From Lentisphaeria bacterium (GTDB lineage: Bacteria > Verrucomicrobiota > Lentisphaeria > Victivallales > UBA1829): DNA of 6,391 bases. Made by a program: the position numbers and the translations under genes. Within the stretch, counting starts at the first letter, position 1, and the number at the start of each line of letters is the position of its first letter. Location: positions 1 through 6,391 of the forward strand of contig DXVA01000257.1 in assembly GCA_019408975.1 (NCBI GenBank), written 5' to 3'. This document shows positions 1 through 6,042 of this stretch, piece by piece. The notes below the pieces were generated by a model, which saw only the letters and a list, made by a program, of their open reading frames with translations, did not search any database and had not been told where the DNA came from.

Positions 1-932
1 GGAGTTTCCCAACGTCCCTGCGGGTGGAGATGTGAACCGATGTTCGGGTGGAATCCCAGAGACAGTCCGTGAAGAAGATCGCTGACGATTCCGTCTTTAC
101 TGCGGATTCCGCCAAATTCTCCCCACTCAGAAAAACGTGCGGTCATATTGACCAAAAACGGATATCCCAATGCTCTTGCATGCCGTGCTGCCAGCGGCAG
201 ATAATCATATCCCCAGTTCGAACTTGCAGGCAGACATTCCAGATCAATATAAGTTCCGATCCCTTTCTGTTCTTCATATCCCAGTCCATTGAAATACAGT
301 AACGGGGCCGGAACATATTCCATGACTGCTGCGGCAATTTTTTCGGCAAAGTCGACGGATAGTTGCTTTCCGTAAAACCGGCGGTCATCTGCATTGCCGG
401 GGTCCAGGCCGTTCCGGCGCATTGACTGAACACATCGGGAACAGACACAATTATGGCTGAATCCGAAACAGTCGATGAAAAAACCGTCCGGATGATATTT
501 CGCGCCAATCTCCCGGATCATTGCCAGAAAATGCTCCGCATAGTCTGAATTGAAACACATCAATCGTACAAATGGAGAACCCTTATCCTGAAGAATTCTG
601 CCGTCCGGATTGATCCGCAGCCACTCCGGATGCCGAATGCCTTCTTCCTGGCTGATTCCCCCATTAAGGTAAGCCGAAACACCCAACCCCTTTTCCCGGC
701 AAGATTTCAGCATATCTCCAAAAAAGTCATTTTTCAGGCCCGGATGTCGGATGCCTATATTTGTATCATAGTAACAGAACCCCTGATTGCATCGGGCATG
801 AAGTGTTACATAGTCCACGCTGCATTCTGCCAATTCGGAGGCGAACTCTTCCGGAGCAAGAGCTCCTCCAATTTTGGGACATGCCGGGTCTGTATGAAAA
901 TCGTAAAAAACACCTCGCTTAAAACATTTCAT
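1..932 (-). CDS. GHL6-type hypothetical glycoside hydrolase (N-terminal 310 residues, runs off window)
   Basis: Likely a TIM-barrel sugar hydrolase of the 'hypothetical glycosyl hydrolase 6' kind, a relative of the alpha-L-fucosidase/beta-galactosidase-like superfamily; the substrate is unknown. My translation of the minus strand is open from the ATG at 932 to the window edge, giving 310 residues with no stop. It begins MKCFKRGVFYDFHTDP. Visible blocks: a barrel strand and His in 'YVTLHARCNQG' (~41-51), 'GLGVSAYLNGG' (~82-92), 'HPEWLRINPDGR' (~101-112), a strand-end acidic motif 'DGFFIDCFGF' (~149-158) followed by a Cys cluster 'NCVCSRC' (~161-167), and 'GSHLHPQGRWE' (~299-309), the family's typical GDHLHP-like segment. 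An AAAGGA ribosome site lies about 10 bases before the ATG. No signal peptide is seen. It is the last visible gene of the leftward operon, 66 bp after the pseudopilin and in the same frame. The catalytic acid may be Asp154, but I cannot prove it. Family members are usually over 600 residues, so about half is missing here. Confidence 0.75.
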   Translation of the reverse strand, partial: MKCFKRGVFYDFHTDPACPKIGGALAPEEFASELAECSVDYVTLHARCNQGFCYYDTNIGIRHPGLKNDFFGDMLKSCREKGLGVSAYLNGGISQEEGIRHPEWLRINPDGRILQDKGSPFVRLMCFNSDYAEHFLAMIREIGAKYHPDGFFIDCFGFSHNCVCSRCVQSMRRNGLDPGNADDRRFYGKQLSVDFAEKIAAAVMEYVPAPLLYFNGLGYEEQKGIGTYIDLECLPASSNWGYDYLPLAARHARALGYPFLVNMTARFSEWGEFGGIRSKDGIVSDLLHGLSLGFHPNIGSHLHPQGRWET

Positions 933-998
933 ATGAATCAGTCCTTTCTCTTTGACCTCATTCTCAATTCGCAGACAAGCGGAAAACCGCGTAATGTC

Positions 999-1784
999 TC
1001 ATTTATATTTCCAGCCGCGATAATGAAAACGCATGGATATATTTCCGGATTCCGGCGTGCAATGAGCTTCCATGATCTGCATATAGGTAATATTTTCCAC
1101 ATGACCATCCATGAATACCGTATTGGTTTTCCCTTTGGCTGCTGCAGCGCTGACTGAAGTGCCTGCCGACTGTGCCCTCGGCCTGGGGTCTCTGGTTCCA
1201 TGCCGGAACCCGATGTAGTCCGATCCCGGCAGGATATAGCCATTATAACCTGTATAGAACCAATCCAAAGCCAAATAAGCCTGGGAAGCGCTGAGGATGA
1301 CACTCAAACGGTGGGTTGGCACAGTTCCGCAGAGAAATGGATTTAACCCGTAAGATATCCACTTCGAAGCCTGCTCCTGAATCTCACTCGGACACTGGAA
1401 TGAATGCTTTGCCTTTGCGACCCGCTCATTTTCGGGATACCATTGATAAGAAGCTCCGTATTTGATCCTGTTTTCTCCATAACCGGAAAGAGTTCCGTAC
1501 CAAAGTTGATCATACCAGTTGCTAGTTGCCGGAAGACAATTCCGATAGGATATGATCCAATCATTGTTGGATGAACTGTAATTGTCGGAGGCCAGCCCTA
1601 TCGTCCTCAGATTATTCTTACAGGTAATTCCCCGGGCAACTTCTCTGACTTGATTCAGTGCGGGCAGCAGCATACTCAGCAATATAGCGATGATCGCAAT
1701 TATAATTAAGAGTTCTATCAAAGTAAAAACTTTCATTTTCATACTGGAAGAAAGAACCGAATCGGACAGGAATCTTTTTCTCAT
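999..1784 (-). CDS. Type II secretion-like pseudopilin (prepilin N-terminal domain, C-terminal DG motif)
   Basis: A 261-residue protein of the large Lentisphaerota/Planctomycete pseudopilin-like family. Residues 1-19 form a long basic leader. The core is F20-T-L-I-E24, with Glu at +5 of the predicted mature form, followed by a hydrophobic helix (~20-42) ending 'MLLPALNQVREVAR'. Next come 'CKNNLRTIGLASDNY' (~55-69), 'SFQCPSE' (~128-134), and near the C terminus 'KTNTVFMDGHVENI' (~219-232), the DGHV block that ends the H-X9-DG segment. The residue at -1 is Val19, not the usual Gly. About 20 low-complexity residues (DPRPRAQSAG...AAAAKG) separate 'FRH' (~193-195) from the DG block, where many relatives have only a few. 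The start at 1784 is preferred because AGAGGTG sits 5 bases upstream; the internal Met15 and Met17 have no ribosome site. It lies 28 bp after the esterase, so it is probably cotranscribed with it. The sequence looks AT-richer than the esterase gene. Role is unknown: a minor pilin, surface protein or sugar-binding display protein are all possible. Confidence 0.9.
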   Translation of the reverse strand: MRKRFLSDSVLSSSMKMKVFTLIELLIIIAIIAILLSMLLPALNQVREVARGITCKNNLRTIGLASDNYSSSNNDWIISYRNCLPATSNWYDQLWYGTLSGYGENRIKYGASYQWYPENERVAKAKHSFQCPSEIQEQASKWISYGLNPFLCGTVPTHRLSVILSASQAYLALDWFYTGYNGYILPGSDYIGFRHGTRDPRPRAQSAGTSVSAAAAKGKTNTVFMDGHVENITYMQIMEAHCTPESGNISMRFHYRGWKYK

Positions 1785-1789
1785 GATTG

Positions 1790-1796
1790 CACCTCT
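1790..1796 (-). promoter_or_regulatory. Ribosome binding site that sets the pseudopilin start
   Basis: On the minus strand this reads AGAGGTG, 5 bases before the ATG at 1784. No similar site precedes the later in-frame ATG codons of Met15 and Met17. The long leader therefore appears genuine. Confidence 0.6.
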
Positions 1797-1812
1797 TTCT
1801 GTATCTTGAATT

Positions 1813-3069
1813 TTATTGTTTCAGAAAATACCGGTCGGCGAAATCCATATAGAATTTCCAGTCAAGGGGAGTGACGTCATGACTTCCCGTCCGGATATGA
1901 TAGCCGATTTCCCTGCCGATGGAAACATCGGAGGGGGGAAGTCTGCCCGGATCAAGTCCCCTGCATTCCGCGCCGAAAAGCCGGTAAACCTCGGCGGCAG
2001 CGGCGGCGGACAGATACTCTCCCTTCGGATCGGAGTGCAGATCGTCCGTGGCGCTGGCGACATAAACCGGCCGCGGCGCGGCGAGGGCAATCAGAAAATT
2101 CTGGTCGAACGGAAGATTTTCTTCATGATTCCGGTAACGCTGGAACGCAGAACTGAACCAGTAGGTTCGCCAGAACAGCAGGAAGTCGATGGTTTCTCCG
2201 AAAATGCGCCGGGAAAGAGACGCGCCGCCGCATCCCGATTCATTGGAAATGACCATTGCGAAGCGCGGATCGACGGCACCTGCCCAGAGAGCCGTCTTCC
2301 CGAGACGGGAGTGTCCGTGGACAATCACCCGTTTTGAGTCGATCTGCGGTTCATGTTCAAGACAGTCCAGCGCCCGGGACAATCCCCACGCCCATGCCCC
2401 GATCGCACCGAAGTCCCGTTCCTGCGCCATCAGTTTTTTCCGGGGAAGGAACAGGCTGTAAATGCTGGATTGGAACGCTTCCGGCGAATCGTAAAAGATC
2501 TCGCTGATACACAGTGTCGCTCCGGCATACCCCCGTTCCACAAGTCCGCGGAAATTCCAGAAATCCGTCTGTGCTCCGCGTGTTGACTCATCCGGCGGCT
2601 CAGTGGCGAATGCCTCATGCGTGGACCAGTTTACGACCGGCTCCTGCGTGATTCTTATCTCTTTTTCCGAAGTTGCCGCGTGATTTCCGCGTCCGTTGAG
2701 CCCGAGAAACACGGGAACCGGAGCCTTGATCTTTTTCGGGCAATAGAGCAGCAGGTCAAAATATTTGCTCCATCCATGATTCATTTGGCAGTGAATCCTG
2801 ATTTCCCTGCGTATTGCAATGCCGCCGAAAGCGTTTCTGTTTTCGGAGATCGTCTCAAAATACATCCTGTCCGGTCGCGGCGGCATCCAGCCGTACATCT
2901 CGTCACGGAAAAGGTTCAGTAGTTCGGGGCGTCGGAAGTTCATCCACTCAAAAGCGTTCCGGATGGTTCCGCCGTCTGCGGTCTTGAGCGGCGAGGGAAT
3001 CTCGCAGGGAGGAACTTTGCTCTCATCCGTATTGTAAATGCCGTTGTAAGGCCTGTCGGAAATTTTCAT
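1813..3069 (-). CDS. Carbohydrate esterase family 15 (glucuronoyl esterase-like), no signal peptide
   Basis: A 418-residue alpha/beta hydrolase. CE15 enzymes cleave ester bonds on (4-O-methyl-)glucuronic acid, such as lignin-glucuronoxylan links or methyl esters. The nucleophile motif is 'VHGHSRLGKTALWAGA' with Ser254 (bacterial GHSRxGK form). It is followed by 'ISNESGCGGASLSRR' with Glu277, 'YVASATDDLHSDPKGE' with Asp342/343, and His397 in 'TGSHDVTPLDWKFYMDFAD'. The spacing Ser+23 to Glu and Ser+89 to Asp343 matches what I remember of characterised bacterial CE15 enzymes, which carry both the canonical Glu and the alternative Asp. An oxyanion-side segment 'PVFLGLNGRGNH' lies at ~119-130. The protein begins MKISDRPYNG with no signal peptide, and an in-frame TGA 15 bases upstream rules out extension. 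Most bacterial relatives I know are exported, so a cytoplasmic form acting on imported oligosaccharides is the inference. First gene of the leftward operon; weak ribosome site AGAGAAG. Confidence 0.88.
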   Translation of the reverse strand: MKISDRPYNGIYNTDESKVPPCEIPSPLKTADGGTIRNAFEWMNFRRPELLNLFRDEMYGWMPPRPDRMYFETISENRNAFGGIAIRREIRIHCQMNHGWSKYFDLLLYCPKKIKAPVPVFLGLNGRGNHAATSEKEIRITQEPVVNWSTHEAFATEPPDESTRGAQTDFWNFRGLVERGYAGATLCISEIFYDSPEAFQSSIYSLFLPRKKLMAQERDFGAIGAWAWGLSRALDCLEHEPQIDSKRVIVHGHSRLGKTALWAGAVDPRFAMVISNESGCGGASLSRRIFGETIDFLLFWRTYWFSSAFQRYRNHEENLPFDQNFLIALAAPRPVYVASATDDLHSDPKGEYLSAAAAAEVYRLFGAECRGLDPGRLPPSDVSIGREIGYHIRTGSHDVTPLDWKFYMDFADRYFLKQ

Positions 3070-3091
3070 TTTACTTCTCTTTCACCCGTTG

Positions 3092-3126
3092 TTCCATTTT
3101 TGTTTCCGTTAACTATTATAATGGAA
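3092..3126. repeat. TTCCATT inverted pair around the esterase -10 box
   Basis: TTCCATT at 3092-3098 and its exact complement AATGGAA at 3120-3126 are separated by 21 bp and enclose the candidate minus-strand -10 hexamer (3115-3120). The left arm extends to TTCCATTTTTG (3092-3102), an 11-bp block repeated at 4122-4132 upstream of the 592-residue gene. The position suits an operator controlling the esterase operon. Short AT-rich repeats can arise by chance, so this is a candidate only. Confidence 0.35.
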
Positions 3127-3143
3127 AAGCAAGGGGTTGAAAA
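3115..3143 (-). promoter_or_regulatory. Candidate sigma70-type promoter of the leftward operon
   Basis: Minus strand: -35 TTTTCA (3143-3138), 17-bp spacer, -10 TATAAT (3120-3115). Transcription would start near 3108, leaving a leader of about 40 bases before the esterase ATG at 3069. The -10 is perfect and the -35 is only partly matched, as expected for a promoter that needs an activator such as the divergent AraC protein. Confidence 0.5.
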
Positions 3144-3153
3144 TAGCATTTCT

Positions 3154-3168
3154 GGACATTTGTTGTCC
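3154..3168. promoter_or_regulatory. Dyad GGACA-N5-TGTCC, possible operator
   Basis: A perfect 5-bp inverted repeat (GGACA 3154-3158, TGTCC 3164-3168) with spacer TTTGT lies between the two divergent promoters, about 11 bp beyond the esterase -35 and 28 bp before the regulator -35. It is flanked on both sides by TTTCTGG or TTTCT. The position fits an activator or autoregulation site, but binding by the neighbouring AraC protein is only inferred. Confidence 0.35.
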
Positions 3169-3195
3169 TTTCTGGTATTTTTCCTTTTTTTCTGC

Positions 3196-3223
3196 TTGCC
3201 ATCTTTCCGCGGGACACTATATT
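3196..3223 (+). promoter_or_regulatory. Candidate promoter of the AraC regulator gene
   Basis: TTGCCA (3196-3201), 16-bp spacer, TATATT (3218-3223). Initiation would fall near 3230, giving a leader of about 20 bases before the ATG at 3249. The possible upstream TTG start at 3222 would lie inside the -10 box, which argues against it. Confidence 0.5.
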
Positions 3224-3235
3224 GAAAAAAGAAGA

Positions 3236-3244
3236 AAGGCGGAG
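3236..3244 (+). promoter_or_regulatory. Ribosome binding site deciding the AraC start
   Basis: AAGGCGGAG ends 4 bases before the ATG at 3249. No comparable purine-rich site precedes the alternative TTG at 3222, so the ATG is chosen. Confidence 0.5.
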
Positions 3245-3248
3245 CATC

Positions 3249-4058
3249 ATGGGATATTTTGACGATCTGGAAATTGTTCAGGCGACGCATAAGATTTTCG
3301 GTTACCATGTTTCAAAACCGATTGACCCGCCCTATCTCAGCCTCTGTCTTCTGCGGAAAGGCGAATTGATCGTGATGAAGGACGGTGCGAAACGGCACCT
3401 GAAAGCGCCGTTCATCTTCTGGGCGCTTCCGGGGCACGTCTATCAATTCGTTTCCGTGGAGGCGAGAAGCCGCCGTGAAACAATCTGGCTTGATCTGGGC
3501 GGCCTCCGCGCCCGGCGCATCCGGCTGGGACTGGAGGAACTGGCATCCGCCGGCGGGCTGGGACTGCCGCTTTCCAACTGTATGGGGATGGCTCTGCTCA
3601 TGCTCAGGATCATCAATCTGAACCGGCATGGGGAGAATTTGATCCGGCACAGGCTGATTGTTTATGTGGAGGAACTGATCGGTCTGATCCATGATGAAGC
3701 CGTCTGCGGCAAAGAGATGAATCATGACTGCGCCCTGATTCTTGAGGCTGCTGAACAGTTCAAGCGGAATCCGGCAATAAAATATGACTTGCAGGAGGTT
3801 GCCCGGACACATGCAATGTCTTATGATACGTTCCGCAAAAAGTTTAAATTCTATATCGGGCAGGCGCCTCACGAATTTCTGCTCAACTGCAGGATAGAGC
3901 TTGCAGTCGAACTGATGCGCAGGCATGAAATCTCAATCAAGGAAATTGCTGACTCCTGCGGCTTTGCCGATATTTCCAGTTTCTCCCGGATGTTCCGGAA
4001 ACGAAGCGGGCTTTATCCGAGAGAATTCCGGAAAAATATGTCAGAATCCTCCCTCTGA
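3249..4058 (+). CDS. AraC-family transcriptional regulator
   Basis: A 269-residue cytoplasmic DNA-binding regulator, probably responding to a sugar released by the neighbouring enzymes. Residues ~30-82 ('YLSLCLLRKGELIVMKDG', 'FIFWALPGHVYQF') resemble the small cupin-like sensor domain of AraC proteins. A helical linker spans ~90-170. The C-terminal double helix-turn-helix covers ~178-262: first unit 'YDLQEVARTHAMSYDTFRKKFK', then 'EFLLNCRIELAVELM', and second unit 'ISIKEIADSCGFADISSFSRMFRKRSGLYPREFRK', the strongest AraC signature. The length is usual for the family. The ATG at 3249 is preferred over a TTG at 3222, which would overlap the predicted -10 box. It is divergent from the esterase operon and upstream of the 592-residue gene, so it likely controls one or both; the effector is unknown. 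No hairpin terminator follows, so readthrough into the next gene is possible. Confidence 0.92.
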   Translation: MGYFDDLEIVQATHKIFGYHVSKPIDPPYLSLCLLRKGELIVMKDGAKRHLKAPFIFWALPGHVYQFVSVEARSRRETIWLDLGGLRARRIRLGLEELASAGGLGLPLSNCMGMALLMLRIINLNRHGENLIRHRLIVYVEELIGLIHDEAVCGKEMNHDCALILEAAEQFKRNPAIKYDLQEVARTHAMSYDTFRKKFKFYIGQAPHEFLLNCRIELAVELMRRHEISIKEIADSCGFADISSFSRMFRKRSGLYPREFRKNMSESSL

Positions 4059-4121
4059 ATCAAAAAGCAGATCGATACTGCGGGCATCGTGGGGATTGAT
4101 TTTCCAGAAAGATCAACTCTT

Positions 4122-4132
4122 TTCCATTTTTG
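4122..4132 (+). repeat. Second copy of the TTCCATTTTTG block
   Basis: Exact 11-bp match to 3092-3102 in the same orientation, about 60 bp before the ATG of the 592-residue gene. A shared regulator site for both arms of the locus is possible. No other exact copy was noticed in the window. Confidence 0.3.
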
Positions 4133-4142
4133 CCATTTATCT

Positions 4143-4156
4143 CATGCCGCCGCATG
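4143..4156 (+). repeat. Short inverted repeat CATGC-N4-GCATG in the leader of the 592-residue gene
   Basis: Arms at 4143-4147 and 4152-4156 enclose CGCC. It lies between a weak promoter-like pair, TTTATC (4136-4141) and TATCTT (4159-4164) with 17-bp spacing, so it could be an operator or a small leader hairpin. The promoter match is poor and I give it little weight. Confidence 0.25.
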
Positions 4157-4176
4157 GATATCTTATAAGAAACAGG

Positions 4177-4184
4177 AAAAGGAG
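4177..4184 (+). promoter_or_regulatory. Ribosome binding site deciding the start of the 592-residue gene
   Basis: AAAAGGAG ends 7 bases before the ATG at 4192, a strong site. The reading frame is open upstream to 3925, inside the regulator gene, but that stretch overlaps a real coding region and has no such site. Confidence 0.7.
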
Positions 4185-4191
4185 TTTTATT

Positions 4192-5970
4192 ATGGTTTAC
4201 CGCATCTGGCGTTCGCCCTACAGCAGTTTCGGCGGGACATCCGCAGAGTTTCCGGATGACAGAACGGACGAAACATACACCGCACCGGAGCATTATAAAG
4301 ACGAACTTCTCCGGGAGATCGCCGCCAATGGATTCAACGGCATCTGGATTCATGCGCATTTTGCACATATCACGCATACGGACGTGTTTCCCGAATCGGG
4401 AGTTCACGCCGGGGAACATCTTGAGAGGCTTTCCGGATTGATCGAAAGAGCGGAAAGACATGGAATCAAGGTATTTCTGTATGGTCAGCCTCTGCGGAGC
4501 GTGCCGGAATCGGATCGCCGTTTCTGGAGGAATCATGCGGAATGCGCCGGACAGACGGAATATCTTACCGAGGAGAATACAGTAACAGGAATCCGTCGCA
4601 GATATCAGACGGTTGCACTGTGTTCCTCCGTGGATGCTGTAAAGTCTTTTGTGGAAGAATCCGCCGCACAGATCGCGGAAAAACTTCCGGGGCTGGGAGG
4701 TGTGATACTGATTACCGCAACGGAATTTCCCGGTCATTGCTACCAGCGCAGGCATAAAGTGAATCCGACAGCCTGCTATCCCCTGATCGAATGCCCCCGC
4801 TGCCGGAAACGTGAACCGTGGGAGGTGGCCGCCGAGCTCATTACGCTGTTCCGGAACGGAATCCGCCGTCGTTCCGCCGATATTTCGGTGGTCGCATGGA
4901 ACTGGAGCTGGCAGGAGTGGCTGCCAGCGCCGTGCCGCCCCCTGCTGGAACTGCTGCCGCGTGATGTCATCGTAATGGCAGATTTCGAGCGGGGAGGAGT
5001 GATTGACCTGCCTGAACGTCCCGGTTTTGAAATAAATGAATACTCCCTGCTTTATCCGGGGCCGTCGGAATCTTTCCAGAATACATATCATGCGTGCGGG
5101 GAACTGGGATTGAATGTGATGAGCAAGCTTCAGCTTGGCGCCACCCATGAACTCGGCAGCGTGGTCTCCCTTCCGAATATGGTCAATATACGGAAAAAAG
5201 CGTTATGGCACAGGACACATCCCGATGCAGGATACATGGGCTGCTGGAATTTCGGCAATTTTTTCAGTGCGAACACTTGCGCATTCAACTGGTTCCTGAA
5301 CCACCGGGCGTCATCCGGCGAAGAAACGGAACTCAGGGATTTTGCAGAGTTTTACTTTCAGGGATGCGACAGCCTCCTTATTTACCATGCGTGGCGTCTC
5401 TTTGAATCCGCAATGCGGCATCTGCCGTTCTGCATCGGACCACTTTATTACGGCGTTCAGACTTATGCTCCCGCCTATACAGACATCTACCGTCCCGGAC
5501 CGCTGGAAGGAACTTATGCGGGATGTTCCTACCTCCGGACAAAAGAACGGGGCGACGATCTCTCGCCGGCATGCGAAATGCATCATCATGAGTTTTCTCT
5601 GACGGAGCTGGCGGGAGCCTATGCGAAGACGGCTGCAATCTGGAATTGCGGTGTATCGCTTCTGGAAGCAGGCTTGAAAGGCTGTGACGACAAAGGCGAG
5701 CTGGGCAATGCAGTCATTTGCGGGATGTGCTGGGCAAGCACTGAAAATGCATACCGCGCGTATGCTCTGCGGAAAGACTGGAGTCCTGAAAAAATCCACG
5801 AGTTCCGGCATATCGTAAATTCGGAACTGGATGTATTGATGACGGCGCTGCCTTATGTTGAAAATGATGTCAGGCAGGGATTCCACTGCGAAGCCGGATA
5901 CCGGATGTTCGATCCTGAGTTGATACTCAGAAAGATAAAAACGCTTCAACGATGGCGGGAAGGCGCATGA
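4192..5970 (+). CDS. Predicted TIM-barrel glycosidase-like protein of unnamed family (592 residues)
   Basis: I cannot assign a named family. The N-terminal ~350 residues read like a glycoside-hydrolase TIM barrel: 'YKDELLREIAANGFNGIWIHAHF' (~35-57), 'LIERAERHGIKVFLYGQPLRSVPE' (~83-106), 'LPGLGGVILITATEFPGHCY' (~165-184), 'ISVVAWNWSWQEW' (~231-243), and 'VIVMADFERGG' (~259-269). Glu178 at the end of the ITATE strand is the best catalytic candidate; Asp264 and Glu265 are others. A Cys pair 'CPRC' (201-204) follows, as in related sequences I recall from Lentisphaerota, Planctomycetes and Paenibacilli. 'YMGCWNFGNFF' (~348-358) looks like a late barrel strand. Residues ~370-592 appear mostly helical, with a 'MHHHE' patch (463-467). 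There is no signal peptide (MVYRIWRSPY), so it is probably cytoplasmic. It lies 133 bp after the AraC gene. The substrate is unknown; an exo-acting enzyme on an oligosaccharide freed by the esterase is only a guess. Confidence 0.8.
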   Translation: MVYRIWRSPYSSFGGTSAEFPDDRTDETYTAPEHYKDELLREIAANGFNGIWIHAHFAHITHTDVFPESGVHAGEHLERLSGLIERAERHGIKVFLYGQPLRSVPESDRRFWRNHAECAGQTEYLTEENTVTGIRRRYQTVALCSSVDAVKSFVEESAAQIAEKLPGLGGVILITATEFPGHCYQRRHKVNPTACYPLIECPRCRKREPWEVAAELITLFRNGIRRRSADISVVAWNWSWQEWLPAPCRPLLELLPRDVIVMADFERGGVIDLPERPGFEINEYSLLYPGPSESFQNTYHACGELGLNVMSKLQLGATHELGSVVSLPNMVNIRKKALWHRTHPDAGYMGCWNFGNFFSANTCAFNWFLNHRASSGEETELRDFAEFYFQGCDSLLIYHAWRLFESAMRHLPFCIGPLYYGVQTYAPAYTDIYRPGPLEGTYAGCSYLRTKERGDDLSPACEMHHHEFSLTELAGAYAKTAAIWNCGVSLLEAGLKGCDDKGELGNAVICGMCWASTENAYRAYALRKDWSPEKIHEFRHIVNSELDVLMTALPYVENDVRQGFHCEAGYRMFDPELILRKIKTLQRWREGA

Positions 5971-5992
5971 ACCACTTCATACAAATTTAATA

Positions 5993-6025
5993 GCTTTCTT
6001 TCGTTTTTTTCTGTTGCTTTCTTTC
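5993..6025 (+). repeat. Direct repeat GCTTTCTTTC in a pyrimidine-rich tract
   Basis: GCTTTCTTTC occurs at 5993-6002 and 6016-6025, a 23-bp period, within a strongly pyrimidine-biased stretch just after the stop of the 592-residue gene. Low complexity makes chance repetition likely. Confidence 0.4.
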
Positions 6026-6027
6026 CT

Positions 6028-6042
6028 TTTTGACCGTCAAAA
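6028..6042. promoter_or_regulatory. Perfect 15-bp palindrome TTTTGACCGTCAAAA, operator-like
   Basis: Seven-base arms TTTTGAC and GTCAAAA around a single central C. The one-base centre is unsuited to an RNA hairpin terminator but typical of a site for a dimeric repressor. No GntR- or LacI-type protein is in the window, so the binder, if any, is unknown. It could belong to a gene beyond the right edge. Confidence 0.4.

Noticed and set aside
143..508. Minus-strand 121-residue frame near the left edge
   Set aside because: It is an out-of-frame shadow of the GHL6-like gene, which is open from 932 to the edge in another frame on the same strand and carries the family motifs.
979..990. GCGG-AAAA-CCGC stem-loop after the pseudopilin stop, considered as a terminator
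   Set aside because: The stem is only four pairs and no T-run follows on the minus strand, so it does not support termination between pseudopilin and glycosidase.
630..1157. Plus-strand 175-residue frame
   Set aside because: Antisense to the GHL6-like gene and the pseudopilin end; no ribosome site or domain.
3066..3308. Minus-strand 80-residue frame whose TGA overlaps the esterase ATG
   Set aside because: The ATGA overlap looks operon-like, but the frame begins inside the regulator gene, crosses both predicted promoters, and gives a low-complexity Lys/Phe-rich product.
3312..3926. Minus-strand open frame of 204 residues
   Set aside because: Antisense to the AraC regulator gene, whose helix-turn-helix is unmistakable; no domain is seen in the antisense product.
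3925..4191. Upstream extension of the 592-residue gene into the regulator gene
   Set aside because: The overlap with AraC coding sequence and the AAAAGGAG site just before 4192 favour the shorter start.
4060..5148. Minus-strand open frame of 362 residues
   Set aside because: Antisense to the 592-residue gene, which has a strong ribosome site and barrel-like motifs. The translation has no recognisable domain and a composition typical of a shadow frame.
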